From the NCBI RefSeq assembly GCF_002979555.1, contig NZ_PCOZ01000005.1, forward strand, positions 248,001-312,000: DNA of 64,000 nucleotides, in the 5' to 3' direction. The notes under the pieces were generated by a model. The model made no database searches. It saw only the letters and a list, made by a program, of their open reading frames with translations, and was not told the DNA's origin. Position 1 is the stretch's first letter. Every line of letters begins with the position of its first letter. Origin of the DNA: Pseudomonas sp. MYb60. Lineage in GTDB: Bacteria; Pseudomonadota; Gammaproteobacteria; Pseudomonadales; Pseudomonadaceae. Below, piece by piece: positions 28,094-38,390 of the stretch. The translations under genes were made by a program, and so were the position numbers.

Positions 28094-28867
28094 TTACTGC
28101 GCCGGCGTCGGCAATGGCGGTATCGCTTCCGTCGGTGCCGGGAGTTCAGGATTGCTGGTCGCCGGTGCGGGTTCGGCTTGCGGGGCTATCGGTGCGGCTT
28201 CGGCAGGCGGCGCCACCGGCTCTGCAGCAGCAGGCTCTTCCTTCGGTGCTGCGACCGGCTCGACAAGCGGCGCGGCCTTCGGCTCCGGAACGCCCAGGTC
28301 AGCCTTCGGCGCTTCGGGAATATGCTCGGCCTTCTTCACTTCCTGTGGCAGGAACACGTCGACCAACGCGAAGTAACGGTCGTAGAACTTCGGCGCCGAA
28401 ACGGTCTCGCTCGCCACCTTGACCATCGAATCATCGGTGGAGCCAATCGGCATCGACACCGAACCCAGCACGCCGACACCCAGGCTCGCAGAGTTATTGA
28501 CCTTCTTCAACGCATAGCGATCCTGCAAGGCGTTGGCGAACATCGTCGAGTGGTTGGTGCCTTTGCCATCATCGGCACACACCACGCTGAAGCTGATCTG
28601 CAAATGGCTCTCGCCGGTCTGCTGGAAGCTCTTGTTACCGGCCACCAGTTTCGGGTCGTTACTGGTGATGATGTAGCCCTGGCTCAGCAAGGCACGGCGC
28701 GCGGCTTCGCACGCGGCCACGTCACTGACGGGATAACCCCGGGAGAACGTGCCGGAATCGTCGAAATTTTCATGTTCGTAAATAGCGGTCTTGGGTGACG
28801 AGCAGCCCGCGGCGCCCGCCAACACCAGCGCCAGCCCGAGGCAACGCAAGTGAAATGATGTCGACAT
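28094..28867 (-). CDS. DUF2242-type lipoprotein
   Basis: Encodes 257 aa. A signal peptide with lipobox LAGAAGC (Cys at about 22) targets it to the outer or inner membrane. The central domain (about 30-175; SDVAACEAARRALLSQGYII, HLQISFSVVCADDG, YDRYFALVDVFL) resembles DUF2242. The last 75 residues are a low-complexity Ala/Pro/Glu tail, which may span or bind the cell wall. Role unknown. The ATG sits 26 nt upstream of the mature region, and no partner gene is evident. Confidence 0.8.
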   Translation of the reverse strand: MSTSFHLRCLGLALVLAGAAGCSSPKTAIYEHENFDDSGTFSRGYPVSDVAACEAARRALLSQGYIITSNDPKLVAGNKSFQQTGESHLQISFSVVCADDGKGTNHSTMFANALQDRYALKKVNNSASLGVGVLGSVSMPIGSTDDSMVKVASETVSAPKFYDRYFALVDVFLPQEVKKAEHIPEAPKADLGVPEPKAAPLVEPVAAPKEEPAAAEPVAPPAEAAPIAPQAEPAPATSNPELPAPTEAIPPLPTPAQ

Positions 28868-28956
28868 TGAAAATCCTGAGGAAAACAGTCCGGGCGGTAT
28901 TGTGCAACAGAACGTAGCCTTGGCGCGCGCATTCCTGTCGGTAAAACGTCACAGGA

Positions 28957-29856
28957 TCAAGCCACGGAGGAAGTGGGAAATAGCCGAGCGCACATGTGGT
29001 CAATGAACACGCGCAATTTGGCTGAGGCATGGCGACTTGATGGCCATAACATCCAGAAACTGCCTTGGTGTTCGAGGTGGTCATCCAGCACCCGTTGCAG
29101 ACGCCCTTCGCCGACCGCCTGGTTGACCATATAGTCCGGCAGGCAGGCAATGCCCAGCCCTTCGTTCACCACATGGTAAAGCGACTCGATGGTGGTGCTC
29201 ACCAAAGGGCTGCGCAACGTGGGCTCAGCCGCACCGGATTCCAGGCGCAACGGCCAGGCTTCAAGCTTGCCGGTGGCGCAGAACTTGTGGCGAAGGCAGG
29301 CGTGATCACTCAACTGCGCAGTTTCCCGCGGGATGCCGTGCAGGGAAAAATACGCGGGCGTGCCGACGATCACCAAGTGGTAATGCCCCAGGTGTCGGGC
29401 CATAAGGCGCGAATCTTCCGGCTTGCCGGTGCGAATCACCGCGTCGAAGCCTTCTTCGATGACGTCCACCATGCGGTCGGAAAAATCCACGTCCAGTTCG
29501 ATCTGCGGATAAGCCCGCATAAAGTCACTGAGTACCGGCATCAACAAGCCGCGCACCTGCGGCACGCTGATGCGTAATTTGCCGCGAGGTGTGGCGCTGG
29601 CGTCGGTGAGCTCACGCTCGGCCGCTTCGACCTCGGCAAGGATGCGCCGGGAGCGCTCGAGAAACAGCGCACCTTCGCCGGTCAGCGTGATGCTGCGGGT
29701 GCTGCGATGAAACAGCCGCACACCCAGGCGCTCTTCCATGCGCGCGACGCTTTTGCCCACCGCCGATGACGACACGCCCAACACACGAGCGGCCGCCGTA
29801 AAGCTGCGGGTTTCCGCGACCTGCACGAAGACCGATAGGCTACCGAGGCTGTCCAT
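28957..29856 (-). CDS. LysR-family transcriptional regulator
   Basis: Encodes 299 aa from MDSLGSLSVFVQVAETRSFT; an upstream ATG at 29886 is less likely. The helix-turn-helix has SSAVGKSVARMEERLGVRLF, with the CrgA-type effector domain at about 90-295 (LRISVPQVRGLLMPVLSDFM). It is divergent from an MFS exporter gene with a 117-bp spacer containing the dyad CCGATAAGTTCGG, the likely operator region. Regulation of that exporter is inferred from position. Confidence 0.9.
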   Translation of the reverse strand: MDSLGSLSVFVQVAETRSFTAAARVLGVSSSAVGKSVARMEERLGVRLFHRSTRSITLTGEGALFLERSRRILAEVEAAERELTDASATPRGKLRISVPQVRGLLMPVLSDFMRAYPQIELDVDFSDRMVDVIEEGFDAVIRTGKPEDSRLMARHLGHYHLVIVGTPAYFSLHGIPRETAQLSDHACLRHKFCATGKLEAWPLRLESGAAEPTLRSPLVSTTIESLYHVVNEGLGIACLPDYMVNQAVGEGRLQRVLDDHLEHQGSFWMLWPSSRHASAKLRVFIDHMCARLFPTSSVA

Positions 29857-29973
29857 GATCCATTCCTCAATGATTGCGGACTCCAATGTCCGATAAGTTC
29901 GGAACCTTAGCCTGTTTTTCCACTGATCACAGCCCCCTACTCTGCCCGTACCCTTTTACATGGACAGAGCGTC

Positions 29974-31119
29974 ATGACTTCACTTGCAACCACCTCCCGG
30001 GAAACGTTGCCCCTGGGCGGGCTGTTGGCACTGGCGTGTGCCGGTTTTATCACCATCCTCACCGAGGCCATGCCCGCCGGCCTGTTGCCGCAAATGGGCA
30101 CGGGCCTGGGTGTGTCGCCCGCACTGGTGGGCCAACTGGTCACCGTGTATGCCCTGGGATCACTGCTGGCCGCCATCCCGTTGACCTTGTTGACACGTGG
30201 CTGGCGACGGCGACCCCTGCTGTTGCTGGCCATCGGCGGCTTTGCACTGGTCAACAGTGTGACGGCCCTGTCCAGCCACTACGGCCTGACCCTGGTGGCG
30301 CGTTTTTTTGCCGGTGTGTTCGCCGGTTTGCTGTGGGCGCTGCTGGCCGGGTATGCCAGCCGGATGGTTGCACCGCACTTGCAGGGTCGGGCGATTGCGG
30401 TGGCCATGCTGGGTGCGCCGCTGGCGTTGTCCCTGGGCGTGCCGGCAGGCACCTGGCTGGGCACAGTGGTGGGTTGGCGCCTGAGCTTTGCGATCATGAG
30501 CGGCCTGACCCTGGTGCTGCTGGTGTGGGCGCGCTGGCAACTGCCGGACTTTGCCGGCCTGCCCGCGCAGCAGCGACTGGCACTGCGGCAGGTGCTGACC
30601 TTGCCAGGCATCCGTCCGGTGCTATGGGTCACGTTTACCTACGTGCTGGCCCACAACATTCTCTACACCTACATCGCCCCGCTGTTGGCGCCAGCTGGAA
30701 TCGCAGCCCAGATCGACCGGATATTGCTGGTGTTCGGTCTCGCTGCCCTGTTGAGCATTTGGCTGGCCGGTGTGTGGATCGACCGCTGGCTGCGTACCTT
30801 GCTGCTGATCAGTTGCGCATTGTTTGGCCTGATTGCGCTGGCGCTGGCGTTGTGGATCACCTCGCCGACCGTGATCTACATCGCCGTGGCGTGCTGGGGC
30901 CTGGCGTTCGGCGGCCTGCCGGCGTTGCTGCAAACCGCGTTGGCCAAGTCGGCAGGTGCGTCGGCGGATGCCGCGCAATCGATGCTGGTAACGGTATGGA
31001 ACCTGGGGATTGCCGGGGGTGGGTTGGCGGGCGGCGTGTTGTTACAGAATTGGGGCGTAACAGCATTCCCCTGGACGGTCGTCCTGCTGATGTTGCTGGC
31101 CGTGGTCAAACGCCCATAA
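29974..31119 (+). CDS. MFS transporter (sugar/drug efflux, AraJ/YdhP-like)
   Basis: Encodes 381 aa with about 12 transmembrane helices. The N-terminus has EAMPAGLLPQMGTGLGVSPA, and the second-helix region VTVYALGSLLAAIPL is typical of the AraJ/SotB/YdhP export family. Substrate unknown. It is divergent from a LysR gene and closed by a strong terminator shared with the convergent ppiD. Confidence 0.9.
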   Translation: MTSLATTSRETLPLGGLLALACAGFITILTEAMPAGLLPQMGTGLGVSPALVGQLVTVYALGSLLAAIPLTLLTRGWRRRPLLLLAIGGFALVNSVTALSSHYGLTLVARFFAGVFAGLLWALLAGYASRMVAPHLQGRAIAVAMLGAPLALSLGVPAGTWLGTVVGWRLSFAIMSGLTLVLLVWARWQLPDFAGLPAQQRLALRQVLTLPGIRPVLWVTFTYVLAHNILYTYIAPLLAPAGIAAQIDRILLVFGLAALLSIWLAGVWIDRWLRTLLLISCALFGLIALALALWITSPTVIYIAVACWGLAFGGLPALLQTALAKSAGASADAAQSMLVTVWNLGIAGGGLAGGVLLQNWGVTAFPWTVVLLMLLAVVKRP

Positions 31120-31157
31120 AAAAACGCCCCCGGTCTTTTCAGGCCGAGGGCGTTTTT
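31118..31157. terminator. Bidirectional terminator between the MFS gene and ppiD
   Basis: Stem AAAAACGCCC with GGGCGTTTTT around a GC-rich upper part. Runs of A and T on both sides let it serve both converging transcripts. Confidence 0.85.
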
Positions 31158-31170
31158 ATTCAGGGCTACA

Positions 31171-33045
31171 TCAGAACTTCTTGATGTCAGCCTTGGCTTC
31201 CAACTGCTTGCGGTACGCCGCGAAGTCCTGCTGGCCCACACGGGAAGCGAGGAAGCGGCGGTATTGCGCCTTTTCATCGTCCGTCGGGGCTGCCGCTTCG
31301 TTGACACCGTTCAAGCGCACGATCATCAGGCTACCGTCAGCCAGGGTCACGGTGGTGAAGGTCGGCTTGTCCTTGGCCGCAGGCTTGGGCATGCGGAACA
31401 CGGCTTGCAGCACCGCAGGATCAATCGACTCCTGACCACGGGTCGCCGCTTCAGTCACCTTCCACGCCTGGCCGTCGACCGGCTGGTTCAGCGCAGACTT
31501 GCCATCACGCAGGCTGGCGATCAGCTCGTCAGCGTGGGTCTTGGCTGCTGCACTGGCGCGTTCCTTGGTCAACTGGGCACGAATCGCCACTGCAACGCTT
31601 TCCAGCGGCAATTGCGAAGGCTTCAGATGCTCCTTGGCTCGCAGCACGATGATGGTTTCCGGGTCCAGCTCGATGGCCGAACTGTTGGCACCTTCATCCA
31701 GCACTTCCGGGCTGAACGCTGCAGTGACCACGGCACGGTTGGCCGCAACACCTTCGCCACCTTCACGGCCAAACGGCGCGGAGGTGTGAACGGTCAGCTT
31801 GAGGTCGGACGCTGGCTGAGCCAGGTCGGAGGCTTCGAATGCCGCGTCTTCCAATTGCTTGGTCGCCTCGACAAAACGCTGCTCGACCTGCTGGGTCTTG
31901 AGCTCTTTGGTAAGCTTGTCTTTGAGGCTGGCAAAGGTCGGCACTTGCGGTGCTTCAACGCCCAACAGCTTGATCAGGTGCCAGCCGAAGGTGCTGCGCA
32001 CCGGCGCCGAGACCTGGTCCTTGTTCAGCGCGTACAACGCAGTTTCGAAGTCCGGATCGTAGACGCCAGGACCGGCGAAACCGAGGTCGCCGCCGGTGTT
32101 GGCCGAACCTGGATCCTGGGAGAACTCCTTGGCCAGGGCTTCGAACTTCTCACCTTTGGCCAGGCGTGCCTGGATGTCTTCGATCTTGGCCTTGGCTTGC
32201 GCGTCGGTGACCTTGTCGTTGACTTCAATCAGGATATGCGCGGCACGACGCTGTTCAGCGAGGTTGGCGGTTTCTTTCTGATAGGCAGCCTGCAGCTCTT
32301 CATCCTTGACACTGACCTGGTCGAAGAACGACGACTTCTTCAATTCCAGGTAGTCGATAACGACCTGGTCCGGGGTCATGAACTCTTTGGCGTGCTGGTC
32401 ATAGTAGGCCTTGACCTCGTCGTCGGTGATTTTCACCGCCGCTGGGTTGGCCTTGATGTTGACGGTGGCGAAATCGCGGGTCTGTTTTTCCAGACGGGCG
32501 AATGCCAGCACCTCGGCATCGGTGACGAAACCGCTGCCAGCGATACCCGCACGGACCTGACCGATGAGCATTTCCTGGGTCATCATCTGACGGAATTGCA
32601 GACGGCTGTAGCCCAGCTGACGGATCACCTGGTCGAAGCGTTCAGCGTTGAACTGGCCATCCACCTGGAATTCGGGCGTCTGCAGGATCACTTGGTCCAG
32701 TGCCGCTTCAGAGAAGCCGAACTTGGAATCAGCAGCGCCTTGCAGCAGCAGCTTGCGATCGATCAGACCCTTGAGGGCCGCATCGCGCAGCAGTTTTTCG
32801 TCCAGCAGGGAGGCATCGAAATCCTTGCCCAGCTGTTGCATCAACTGGCGACGTTGCATGTCGACGGCCTGGCTCAACTCGGTCTGGGTGATTTCTTCAC
32901 CGTTGACCTTGGCTACGTCCTGCTTGTTGTTACCCGAGGCCTGGAAAATGGCTTCGATACCGGTAAACGCCATCAACGCGACGATGATCCCGATAATGGT
33001 CTTGGCAATCCAGCCTTGTGAATTGTCCCTGATATTTTGCAGCAT
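31171..33045 (-). CDS. ppiD: Periplasmic folding factor PpiD (SurA N-domain, PPIase)
   Basis: Encodes 624 aa. A single N-terminal membrane helix (about 14-31, TIIGIIVALMAFTGIEAIF) anchors the protein in the inner membrane. A SurA-like chaperone segment (to about 240) precedes a parvulin domain (about 265-365, AHILIEVND...SQDPGSANTGGDLGF). It assists proteins leaving the Sec translocon. It follows hupB at the end of the tig-clp-lon-hupB block, as in E. coli. Confidence 0.93.
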   Translation of the reverse strand: MLQNIRDNSQGWIAKTIIGIIVALMAFTGIEAIFQASGNNKQDVAKVNGEEITQTELSQAVDMQRRQLMQQLGKDFDASLLDEKLLRDAALKGLIDRKLLLQGAADSKFGFSEAALDQVILQTPEFQVDGQFNAERFDQVIRQLGYSRLQFRQMMTQEMLIGQVRAGIAGSGFVTDAEVLAFARLEKQTRDFATVNIKANPAAVKITDDEVKAYYDQHAKEFMTPDQVVIDYLELKKSSFFDQVSVKDEELQAAYQKETANLAEQRRAAHILIEVNDKVTDAQAKAKIEDIQARLAKGEKFEALAKEFSQDPGSANTGGDLGFAGPGVYDPDFETALYALNKDQVSAPVRSTFGWHLIKLLGVEAPQVPTFASLKDKLTKELKTQQVEQRFVEATKQLEDAAFEASDLAQPASDLKLTVHTSAPFGREGGEGVAANRAVVTAAFSPEVLDEGANSSAIELDPETIIVLRAKEHLKPSQLPLESVAVAIRAQLTKERASAAAKTHADELIASLRDGKSALNQPVDGQAWKVTEAATRGQESIDPAVLQAVFRMPKPAAKDKPTFTTVTLADGSLMIVRLNGVNEAAAPTDDEKAQYRRFLASRVGQQDFAAYRKQLEAKADIKKF

Positions 33046-33110
33046 GCGTCCCCCAGAAACGGTTGAACTTCAAGAATGGGCAACCGTGGAGCGTGGGTAG
33101 AGTACGGATA

Positions 33111-33139
33111 TAAGAAAGGCGCATCCAAGGATGCGCCTT
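33111..33139 (-). terminator. Terminator downstream of hupB
   Basis: Eleven-bp stem AAGGCGCATCC with GGATGCGCCTT. On the minus strand it is followed by TTTCTTAT. It ends the hupB transcript before ppiD. Confidence 0.7.
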
Positions 33140-33146
33140 CTCGCAA

Positions 33147-33249
33147 CTGGCGGAGCGGACGAGGGCTTGGATTCTCCCCCCGGCGTGGCGACCCGATAAA
33201 TACGTAGGTCAACTGCCGCTCCGCTGCCAGGTCGAACCTGCGTTCGACC
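33147..33249 (-). ncRNA. Structured 3' region of hupB, possible RNA element
   Basis: A long imperfect stem pairs 33147-33158 (CTGGCGGAGCGG) with 33216-33230, with a 3-nt bulge. A second hairpin pairs GGTCGAAC (33230-33237) with GTTCGACC (33242-33249). Both lie between hupB and its terminator. It could be a stable 3' UTR or a processed sRNA; I do not recognise a family. Confidence 0.4.
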
Positions 33250-33275
33250 CGGGTAGGTAAAGGCTGGATCGAAGC

Positions 33276-33548
33276 TTAGTTAACGGCTTCTTTCAGGGCT
33301 TTACCGGCTTTGAAACCTGGTTTCTTGGCAGCAGCGATTTGCAGTGCTTTGCCAGTCTGTGGGTTACGGCCAGTGCGAGCTGGGCGGTCAGTCACAGAGA
33401 ACGTACCGAAGCCTACCAGTACAACGGAGTCGCCGGCCTTCAGAGCGCCAGTGACGGATTCGATTACTGCATCCAGCGCACGGCCAGCAGCAGCTTTCGG
33501 GATATCAGCGGATGCAGCGATAGCATCAATCAGTTCCGACTTGTTCAC
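33276..33548 (-). CDS. hupB: DNA-binding protein HU-beta
   Basis: Encodes 90 aa, exact HU length, from a GTG start (GTG AAC AAG) preceded by AGGGGA; ATG-led frames upstream have no family match. HU fold: [20 protein letters not shown], the signature [20 protein letters not shown], and the DNA-wrapping beta-arm [12 protein letters not shown] with Pro at the tip. Nucleoid protein. It has its own sigma-70 promoter downstream of lon. Confidence 0.96.
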   Translation of the reverse strand: MNKSELIDAIAASADIPKAAAGRALDAVIESVTGALKAGDSVVLVGFGTFSVTDRPARTGRNPQTGKALQIAAAKKPGFKAGKALKEAVN

Positions 33549-33645
33549 TCTAAGTCCCCTTATATATCTATTGAGTATGATTCTAAGTTTTTTGGTAAAC
33601 AGCAAAAACCAGTGCTGAATGGCCTACAGACACTTAAGAGCCGCT

Positions 33646-33674
33646 TTATAACAAGGGCTCTAAAAAGCTGTCAA
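33646..33674 (-). promoter_or_regulatory. Sigma-70 promoter of hupB
   Basis: On the minus strand TTGACA (33674-33669), a 17-bp spacer and TTATAA (33651-33646). A leader of about 90 nt precedes the GTG start. Confidence 0.7.
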
Positions 33675-33697
33675 GGAAGCCTCCAGGCTTAATCGCA

Positions 33698-36094
33698 TTA
33701 ATGCGTGCTAATTCTTTCCTTGGAATCAGACTCGCGTTTTTCGTCCTTGGCAACTATCTCCGGAGCCACATCGGGCAAGGGCTCCGGCGCGTATTGCAGC
33801 GCAATTTGCAGGACCTCGTCAATCCATTTAACCGGTTTAATCTGCAGATCCTGCTTGATGTTGTCAGGAATTTCCTTCAAGTCGCGAACATTCTCTTCCG
33901 GAATGATCACGGTCTTGATACCGCCACGGTGGGCAGCCAGCAATTTCTCTTTCAAACCACCAATGGCGAGTACCTGACCCCGCAGGGTGATTTCGCCGGT
34001 CATGGCCACGTCCGCACGCACCGGGATGCCGGTAAGCGCCGACACCAAGGCTGTGCACATGCCTACGCCAGCGCTAGGACCGTCTTTGGGCGTCGCACCT
34101 TCCGGCATGTGGATGTGGGTGTCGTGCTTCTCGTGGAAGTCCAGGGGAATCCCCAGGCTCTTGGCGCGGCTGCGCACCACGGTCTGCGCGGCGGTGATGG
34201 ATTCGACCATCACGTCACCCAGGGAACCGGTCTTGATCAACTGGCCCTTGCCAGGAATCACAGCCGCTTCGATGGTCAACAGTTCGCCGCCCACTTGCGT
34301 CCACGCCAGGCCGGTCACCTGACCCACTTGATCCTGCTGCTCGGCCAGGCCGTAACGGAATTTGCGCACACCCAGGAAGTGCTCAAGGGAGTCGGCAGTG
34401 ACCTTCACCGAGAAGCGTTTTTCGAGTGCGTGTTCCTTGACCGCCTTGCGGCAGATCTTCGCAATCTGGCGCTCCAGGCCCCGTACACCGGCCTCGCGGG
34501 TGTAGTAACGAATGATGTCGCGGATCGACTCGACCTCGAATTCGATCTCGCCCTTCTTCAGGCCATTGGCAGAAATCTGCTTGGGCGCGAGGTATTTGAC
34601 GGCGATGTTGATCTTCTCGTCTTCGGTGTAACCCGGGAGACGAATCACCTCCATCCGGTCCAGCAACGCTGGCGGAATGTTCATGGAGTTGGAGGTGCAC
34701 AGGAACATTACGTCGGACAGGTCGTAATCGACTTCCAGGTAATGGTCATTGAAATTGTGGTTCTGTTCGGGGTCGAGCACTTCCAGCAAAGCCGATGCCG
34801 GATCACCACGCATGTCGCTGCCCATCTTGTCGATCTCATCGAGCAGGAACAGCGGGTTGCGCACGCCGACTTTCGTCATCTTTTGAATCAATCTTCCGGG
34901 CATCGAACCGATGTACGTCCGGCGGTGACCACGAATTTCAGCCTCATCCCGAACGCCGCCGAGGGCCATGCGCACGAATTTGCGGTTGGTGGCGTTGGCA
35001 ATGGACTCCGCCAGGGAGGTTTTACCCACGCCAGGCGGACCGACCAGGCACAACACCGGGCCACGAATTTTCTTCACGCGCTTTTGCACGGCGAGGTATT
35101 CGAGGATGCGCTCTTTGACTTCTTCAAGGCCATAGTGGTCGGCATCGAGGATGTCTTCCGCACGCGCCAGGTCCAGGCGCACTTTGGTCTGGGCCTTCCA
35201 CGGCACCTGCACCAGCCAATCGATGTAGGAACGCACCACGGTGGCTTCTGCCGACATCGGCGACATTTGCTTGAGCTTGTTCAGCTCGGCCGTGGCTTTG
35301 GTCAGGGCATCTTTCGGCAGGCCGGCGGCATCGATGCGCTTTTTCAGCTCTTCGATTTCGTTGTGGCCTTCTTCGCTGTCGCCTAGCTCCTTCTGAATGG
35401 CCTTCATCTGCTCATTCAGGTAGTACTCGCGCTGGCTGCGCTCCATTTGCTTCTTGACGCGACCACGGATGCGCTTCTCGACCTGCAACAGGTCAATTTC
35501 GGCATCCAGCAGCGCCAGCACGTGTTCGACACGGGCGGACAGGTCGATGATTTCGAGGATGTCCTGCTTCTGCTCGATCTTCAGCGCCATGTGCGCGGCC
35601 ATGGTGTCGACCAGACGGCCTGGCTCATCGATGCTATTGAGGGACGACAGGACTTCAGCCGGGACTTTCTTGCCCAACTGCACATACTGCTCGAACTGCG
35701 AGAGCAGGCTGCGTACAAAAACTTCGGACTCGCGCTCAGGGGCCTCGACTTCGTCGATCAGCGCCACTTCGGCGCGCAGGTGACCATCCACCTCCATGAA
35801 GCGTTCTACCGCACCACGCTGCTCGCCTTCCACCAGCACCTTGACGGTGCCATCAGGCAGCTTGAGCAATTGCAGGACAGTGGCAATGGTACCCACGCGA
35901 TACAGGGCGTCTTCGCCCGGATCATCGTCGGCGGGGTTTCTCTGGGCCAACAGCAGGATTTGCTTGTCGCCCGTCATCGCGGCCTCGAGGGCTTCGATAG
36001 ACTTCTCGCGCCCCACGAACAGCGGGATAACCATGTGCGGATAGACGACGACATCACGCAACGGCAGGAGAGGCAATTCGATGGTGGTCTTCAT
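33698..36094 (-). CDS. lon: ATP-dependent protease Lon
   Basis: Encodes 798 aa from [20 protein letters not shown]; the longer frame to 36163 overlaps the promoter. The N-terminal substrate domain (about 5-205) is followed by a coiled coil and an AAA+ domain with Walker [10 protein letters not shown]. The protease domain has the catalytic dyad Ser in [11 protein letters not shown] and Lys in [14 protein letters not shown]. It degrades misfolded and regulatory proteins. A heat-shock promoter lies upstream. Pseudomonas often has a second lon elsewhere. Confidence 0.95.
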   Translation of the reverse strand: MKTTIELPLLPLRDVVVYPHMVIPLFVGREKSIEALEAAMTGDKQILLLAQRNPADDDPGEDALYRVGTIATVLQLLKLPDGTVKVLVEGEQRGAVERFMEVDGHLRAEVALIDEVEAPERESEVFVRSLLSQFEQYVQLGKKVPAEVLSSLNSIDEPGRLVDTMAAHMALKIEQKQDILEIIDLSARVEHVLALLDAEIDLLQVEKRIRGRVKKQMERSQREYYLNEQMKAIQKELGDSEEGHNEIEELKKRIDAAGLPKDALTKATAELNKLKQMSPMSAEATVVRSYIDWLVQVPWKAQTKVRLDLARAEDILDADHYGLEEVKERILEYLAVQKRVKKIRGPVLCLVGPPGVGKTSLAESIANATNRKFVRMALGGVRDEAEIRGHRRTYIGSMPGRLIQKMTKVGVRNPLFLLDEIDKMGSDMRGDPASALLEVLDPEQNHNFNDHYLEVDYDLSDVMFLCTSNSMNIPPALLDRMEVIRLPGYTEDEKINIAVKYLAPKQISANGLKKGEIEFEVESIRDIIRYYTREAGVRGLERQIAKICRKAVKEHALEKRFSVKVTADSLEHFLGVRKFRYGLAEQQDQVGQVTGLAWTQVGGELLTIEAAVIPGKGQLIKTGSLGDVMVESITAAQTVVRSRAKSLGIPLDFHEKHDTHIHMPEGATPKDGPSAGVGMCTALVSALTGIPVRADVAMTGEITLRGQVLAIGGLKEKLLAAHRGGIKTVIIPEENVRDLKEIPDNIKQDLQIKPVKWIDEVLQIALQYAPEPLPDVAPEIVAKDEKRESDSKERISTH

Positions 36095-36135
36095 GATTTC
36101 GCCTCTATGACAGATGAAAAATAAGCTTGAAGCCA

Positions 36136-36164
36136 AGATGGGGGCTGCTTGCGAAAAAAACAAG
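36136..36164 (-). promoter_or_regulatory. Sigma-32 (RpoH) promoter of lon
   Basis: On the minus strand CTTGTTT (36164-36158), a 14-bp spacer and CCCCATCT (36143-36136). The -10 matches the RpoH consensus CCCCATNT fully; the -35 matches CTTGAAA in its first four bases. Confidence 0.7.
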
Positions 36165-36213
36165 CTTAATGCCAGCAGTTATACGCAGGAATCGCCCGGC
36201 AACAAAAAACGCC

Positions 36214-36244
36214 CAAAAAACAAAGGGGCCCCTGAAGGCCCCTT
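36214..36244 (-). terminator. Terminator of clpX
   Basis: Stem AAGGGGCC/GGCCCCTT with a T-rich minus-strand tail (TTTGTTTTTT) between clpX and lon. Confidence 0.8.
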
Positions 36245-36268
36245 GTCTGTACCGAAACTGCCCGGCGC

Positions 36269-37552
36269 TTACGCGTCTGGCGCAGCCTTGGCAGTCGGCT
36301 CACTGTTTTCGTAGATATACAGTGGCTTGGACTTGCCTTCTATGACGCTTTCGTCGATCACCACTTTACTCACCTCGGACTGCGAGGGGATTTCGTACAT
36401 GGTGTCGAGCAATACACCTTCGAGAATCGAACGCAGGCCCCGTGCACCGGTCTTGCGCTCCAGTGCCCGCTTGGCCACGGCCTTGAGGGCATCGGTACGG
36501 AACTCGAGGTCCACACCTTCCATCTCGAACAGCTTGCCGTATTGCTTGGTCAGGGCGTTCTTCGGCTCGGTGAGGATCTGGATCAACGCAGCCTCATCCA
36601 ACTCGTCCAGGGTCGCGAGGACCGGCAGACGACCGACGAACTCCGGGATCAGACCGAACTTGACCAGATCGTCAGGCTCGACTTCACGCAGGGACTCGCC
36701 CACCTTCTTGCCTTCTTCCTTGCTGCGCACTTCTGCACCAAAGCCGATGCCACCGCGGGTGGAACGCTGCTGGATAACCTTCTCCAGACCCGAGAATGCA
36801 CCGCCACAGATGAACAGGATGTTGCGCGTATCAACCTGAAGGAATTCCTGCTGCGGATGCTTGCGGCCACCTTGCGGCGGAACGGAAGCGACCGTGCCTT
36901 CGATCAGTTTCAACAGGGCTTGCTGCACGCCTTCACCGGAAACGTCCCGGGTGATCGACGGGTTGTCGGACTTGCGCGAGATCTTGTCGATTTCGTCGAT
37001 GTAGACAATACCCATCTGGGCCTTCTCTACGTCGTAGTCGCACTTCTGCAGCAGCTTCTGAATGATGTTCTCGACGTCTTCACCCACGTAGCCAGCCTCG
37101 GTGAGGGTGGTTGCGTCGGCGATAGTGAACGGCACGTTCAACAGGCGAGCAAGGGTTTCCGCAAGCAGGGTTTTACCCGAGCCTGTAGGACCGATCAGCA
37201 AGATGTTGCTCTTGCCGAGCTCGACTTCGTCGCCTTTCTTGTCACGCTGGTTCAAGCGCTTGTAGTGGTTGTACACCGCTACGGCCAGAACCTTCTTTGC
37301 ACGCTCTTGACCGATGACGTACTGGTCAAGGATGCCGCTGATTTCTTTAGGCGAAGGCAATTTATGCGCGCTGCTCTCGGCCTGGGCTTCCTGCACCTCC
37401 TCGCGGATGATGTCATTGCACAGGTCGACGCACTCGTCGCAGATAAACACCGAGGGGCCGGCAATCAACTTGCGCACTTCATGCTGGCTTTTGCCACAGA
37501 AGGAGCAATAGAGCAGCTTGCCGTTGTCCTCGCCGTTGCGGGTGTCAGTCAT
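36269..37552 (-). CDS. clpX: ClpX ATPase subunit of ClpXP
   Basis: Encodes 427 aa from [16 protein letters not shown]; upstream codons in the longer frame are leader. The N-terminal C4 zinc finger has CSFCGKS and [11 protein letters not shown]+ motifs are Walker [12 protein letters not shown] and Walker [10 protein letters not shown]; the ClpP-binding loop lies near residues 265-275 (IGFGAE). It unfolds tagged proteins and feeds them to ClpP. It lies 111 bp after clpP, likely in the same transcript. Confidence 0.96.
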   Translation of the reverse strand: MTDTRNGEDNGKLLYCSFCGKSQHEVRKLIAGPSVFICDECVDLCNDIIREEVQEAQAESSAHKLPSPKEISGILDQYVIGQERAKKVLAVAVYNHYKRLNQRDKKGDEVELGKSNILLIGPTGSGKTLLAETLARLLNVPFTIADATTLTEAGYVGEDVENIIQKLLQKCDYDVEKAQMGIVYIDEIDKISRKSDNPSITRDVSGEGVQQALLKLIEGTVASVPPQGGRKHPQQEFLQVDTRNILFICGGAFSGLEKVIQQRSTRGGIGFGAEVRSKEEGKKVGESLREVEPDDLVKFGLIPEFVGRLPVLATLDELDEAALIQILTEPKNALTKQYGKLFEMEGVDLEFRTDALKAVAKRALERKTGARGLRSILEGVLLDTMYEIPSQSEVSKVVIDESVIEGKSKPLYIYENSEPTAKAAPDA

Positions 37553-37663
37553 TCGTTCGATCCAAATCCGATAGGCTTGCAACACAAGATGAAGGCTTAT
37601 GCGGGCTTTTTCAAGCCCGCCAGTGGTCGGACATGCCGACCAGCCCTATTTTGAGCGGCTTAA

Positions 37664-38299
37664 TTAAGCTGGGCGACGGTCAATCACTTTGTCGATCAGG
37701 CCATAGGCTTGCGCGGCTTCGGCACTCATGAAGTTGTCGCGATTGGTGTCGCGCTCGATTTCTTCCAGGGTGCGCCCGCTGTGCTTGGCCATCAGCGAGT
37801 TGAGACGCTCACGAATAAACAGGATTTCCTTGGCGTGGATTTCGATATCCGAAGCCTGGCCCTGGAAACCGCCCAATGGCTGGTGAATCATCACACGGGA
37901 GTTCGGCAGGCAGAAACGCTTGCCCTCGGCACCTGCGGTCAGCAGGAACGCGCCCATGCTGCACGCCTGGCCGATGCAGGTGGTCGAGACGTTCGGCTTG
38001 ATGAACTGCATGGTGTCGTAGATCGACATGCCAGCAGTGACCGAACCGCCCGGGGAGTTGATGTACAGATGGATGTCCTTGTCCGGGTTTTCCGCTTCAA
38101 GGAACAGCAGTTGCGCACAGATCAGGTTGGCCATGTAGTCCTCTACCGGACCAACCAGAAAGATCACTCGCTCCTTGAGCAGGCGCGAGTAGATGTCGTA
38201 GGCGCGTTCGCCACGAGCGGACTGCTCGACAACCATCGGGACCAGGCCGCCTGCGGCCTGGATATCAGAGTTCTGCTGAATATAGGAATTACGGAACAT
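37664..38299 (-). CDS. clpP: ClpP serine protease subunit
   Basis: Encodes 211 aa. The catalytic Ser lies in [11 protein letters not shown] and the His in [13 protein letters not shown], with the Asp further on ([10 protein letters not shown] region). It forms the tetradecameric chamber used by ClpX and ClpA. It follows tig by 91 bp, a spacer that holds a hairpin. Confidence 0.96.
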   Translation of the reverse strand: MFRNSYIQQNSDIQAAGGLVPMVVEQSARGERAYDIYSRLLKERVIFLVGPVEDYMANLICAQLLFLEAENPDKDIHLYINSPGGSVTAGMSIYDTMQFIKPNVSTTCIGQACSMGAFLLTAGAEGKRFCLPNSRVMIHQPLGGFQGQASDIEIHAKEILFIRERLNSLMAKHSGRTLEEIERDTNRDNFMSAEAAQAYGLIDKVIDRRPA

Positions 38300-38338
38300 G
38301 CTCTGCAGTTACTCCCAAATAGTCATGTCTTGAAAACG

Positions 38339-38365
38339 CATAAGCCAGCGCGAGGCTGGCTTATG
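38339..38365 (-). terminator. Hairpin between tig and clpP (attenuator-like)
   Basis: ATAAGCCAGC pairs with GCTGGCTTAT around a short loop. The minus-strand tail is only weakly T-rich (GCGTTTTC), so partial termination or mRNA processing is likely. Confidence 0.55.
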
Positions 38366-38390
38366 GTTGTATTTCCAACGAGTTGGACAA

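Noticed and set aside
33230..33249. tRNA-like T-arm (GGTTCGACC) in the hupB-ppiD spacer
   Set aside because: No acceptor, D or anticodon arms can be built around it; it is just one side of an 8-bp hairpin.
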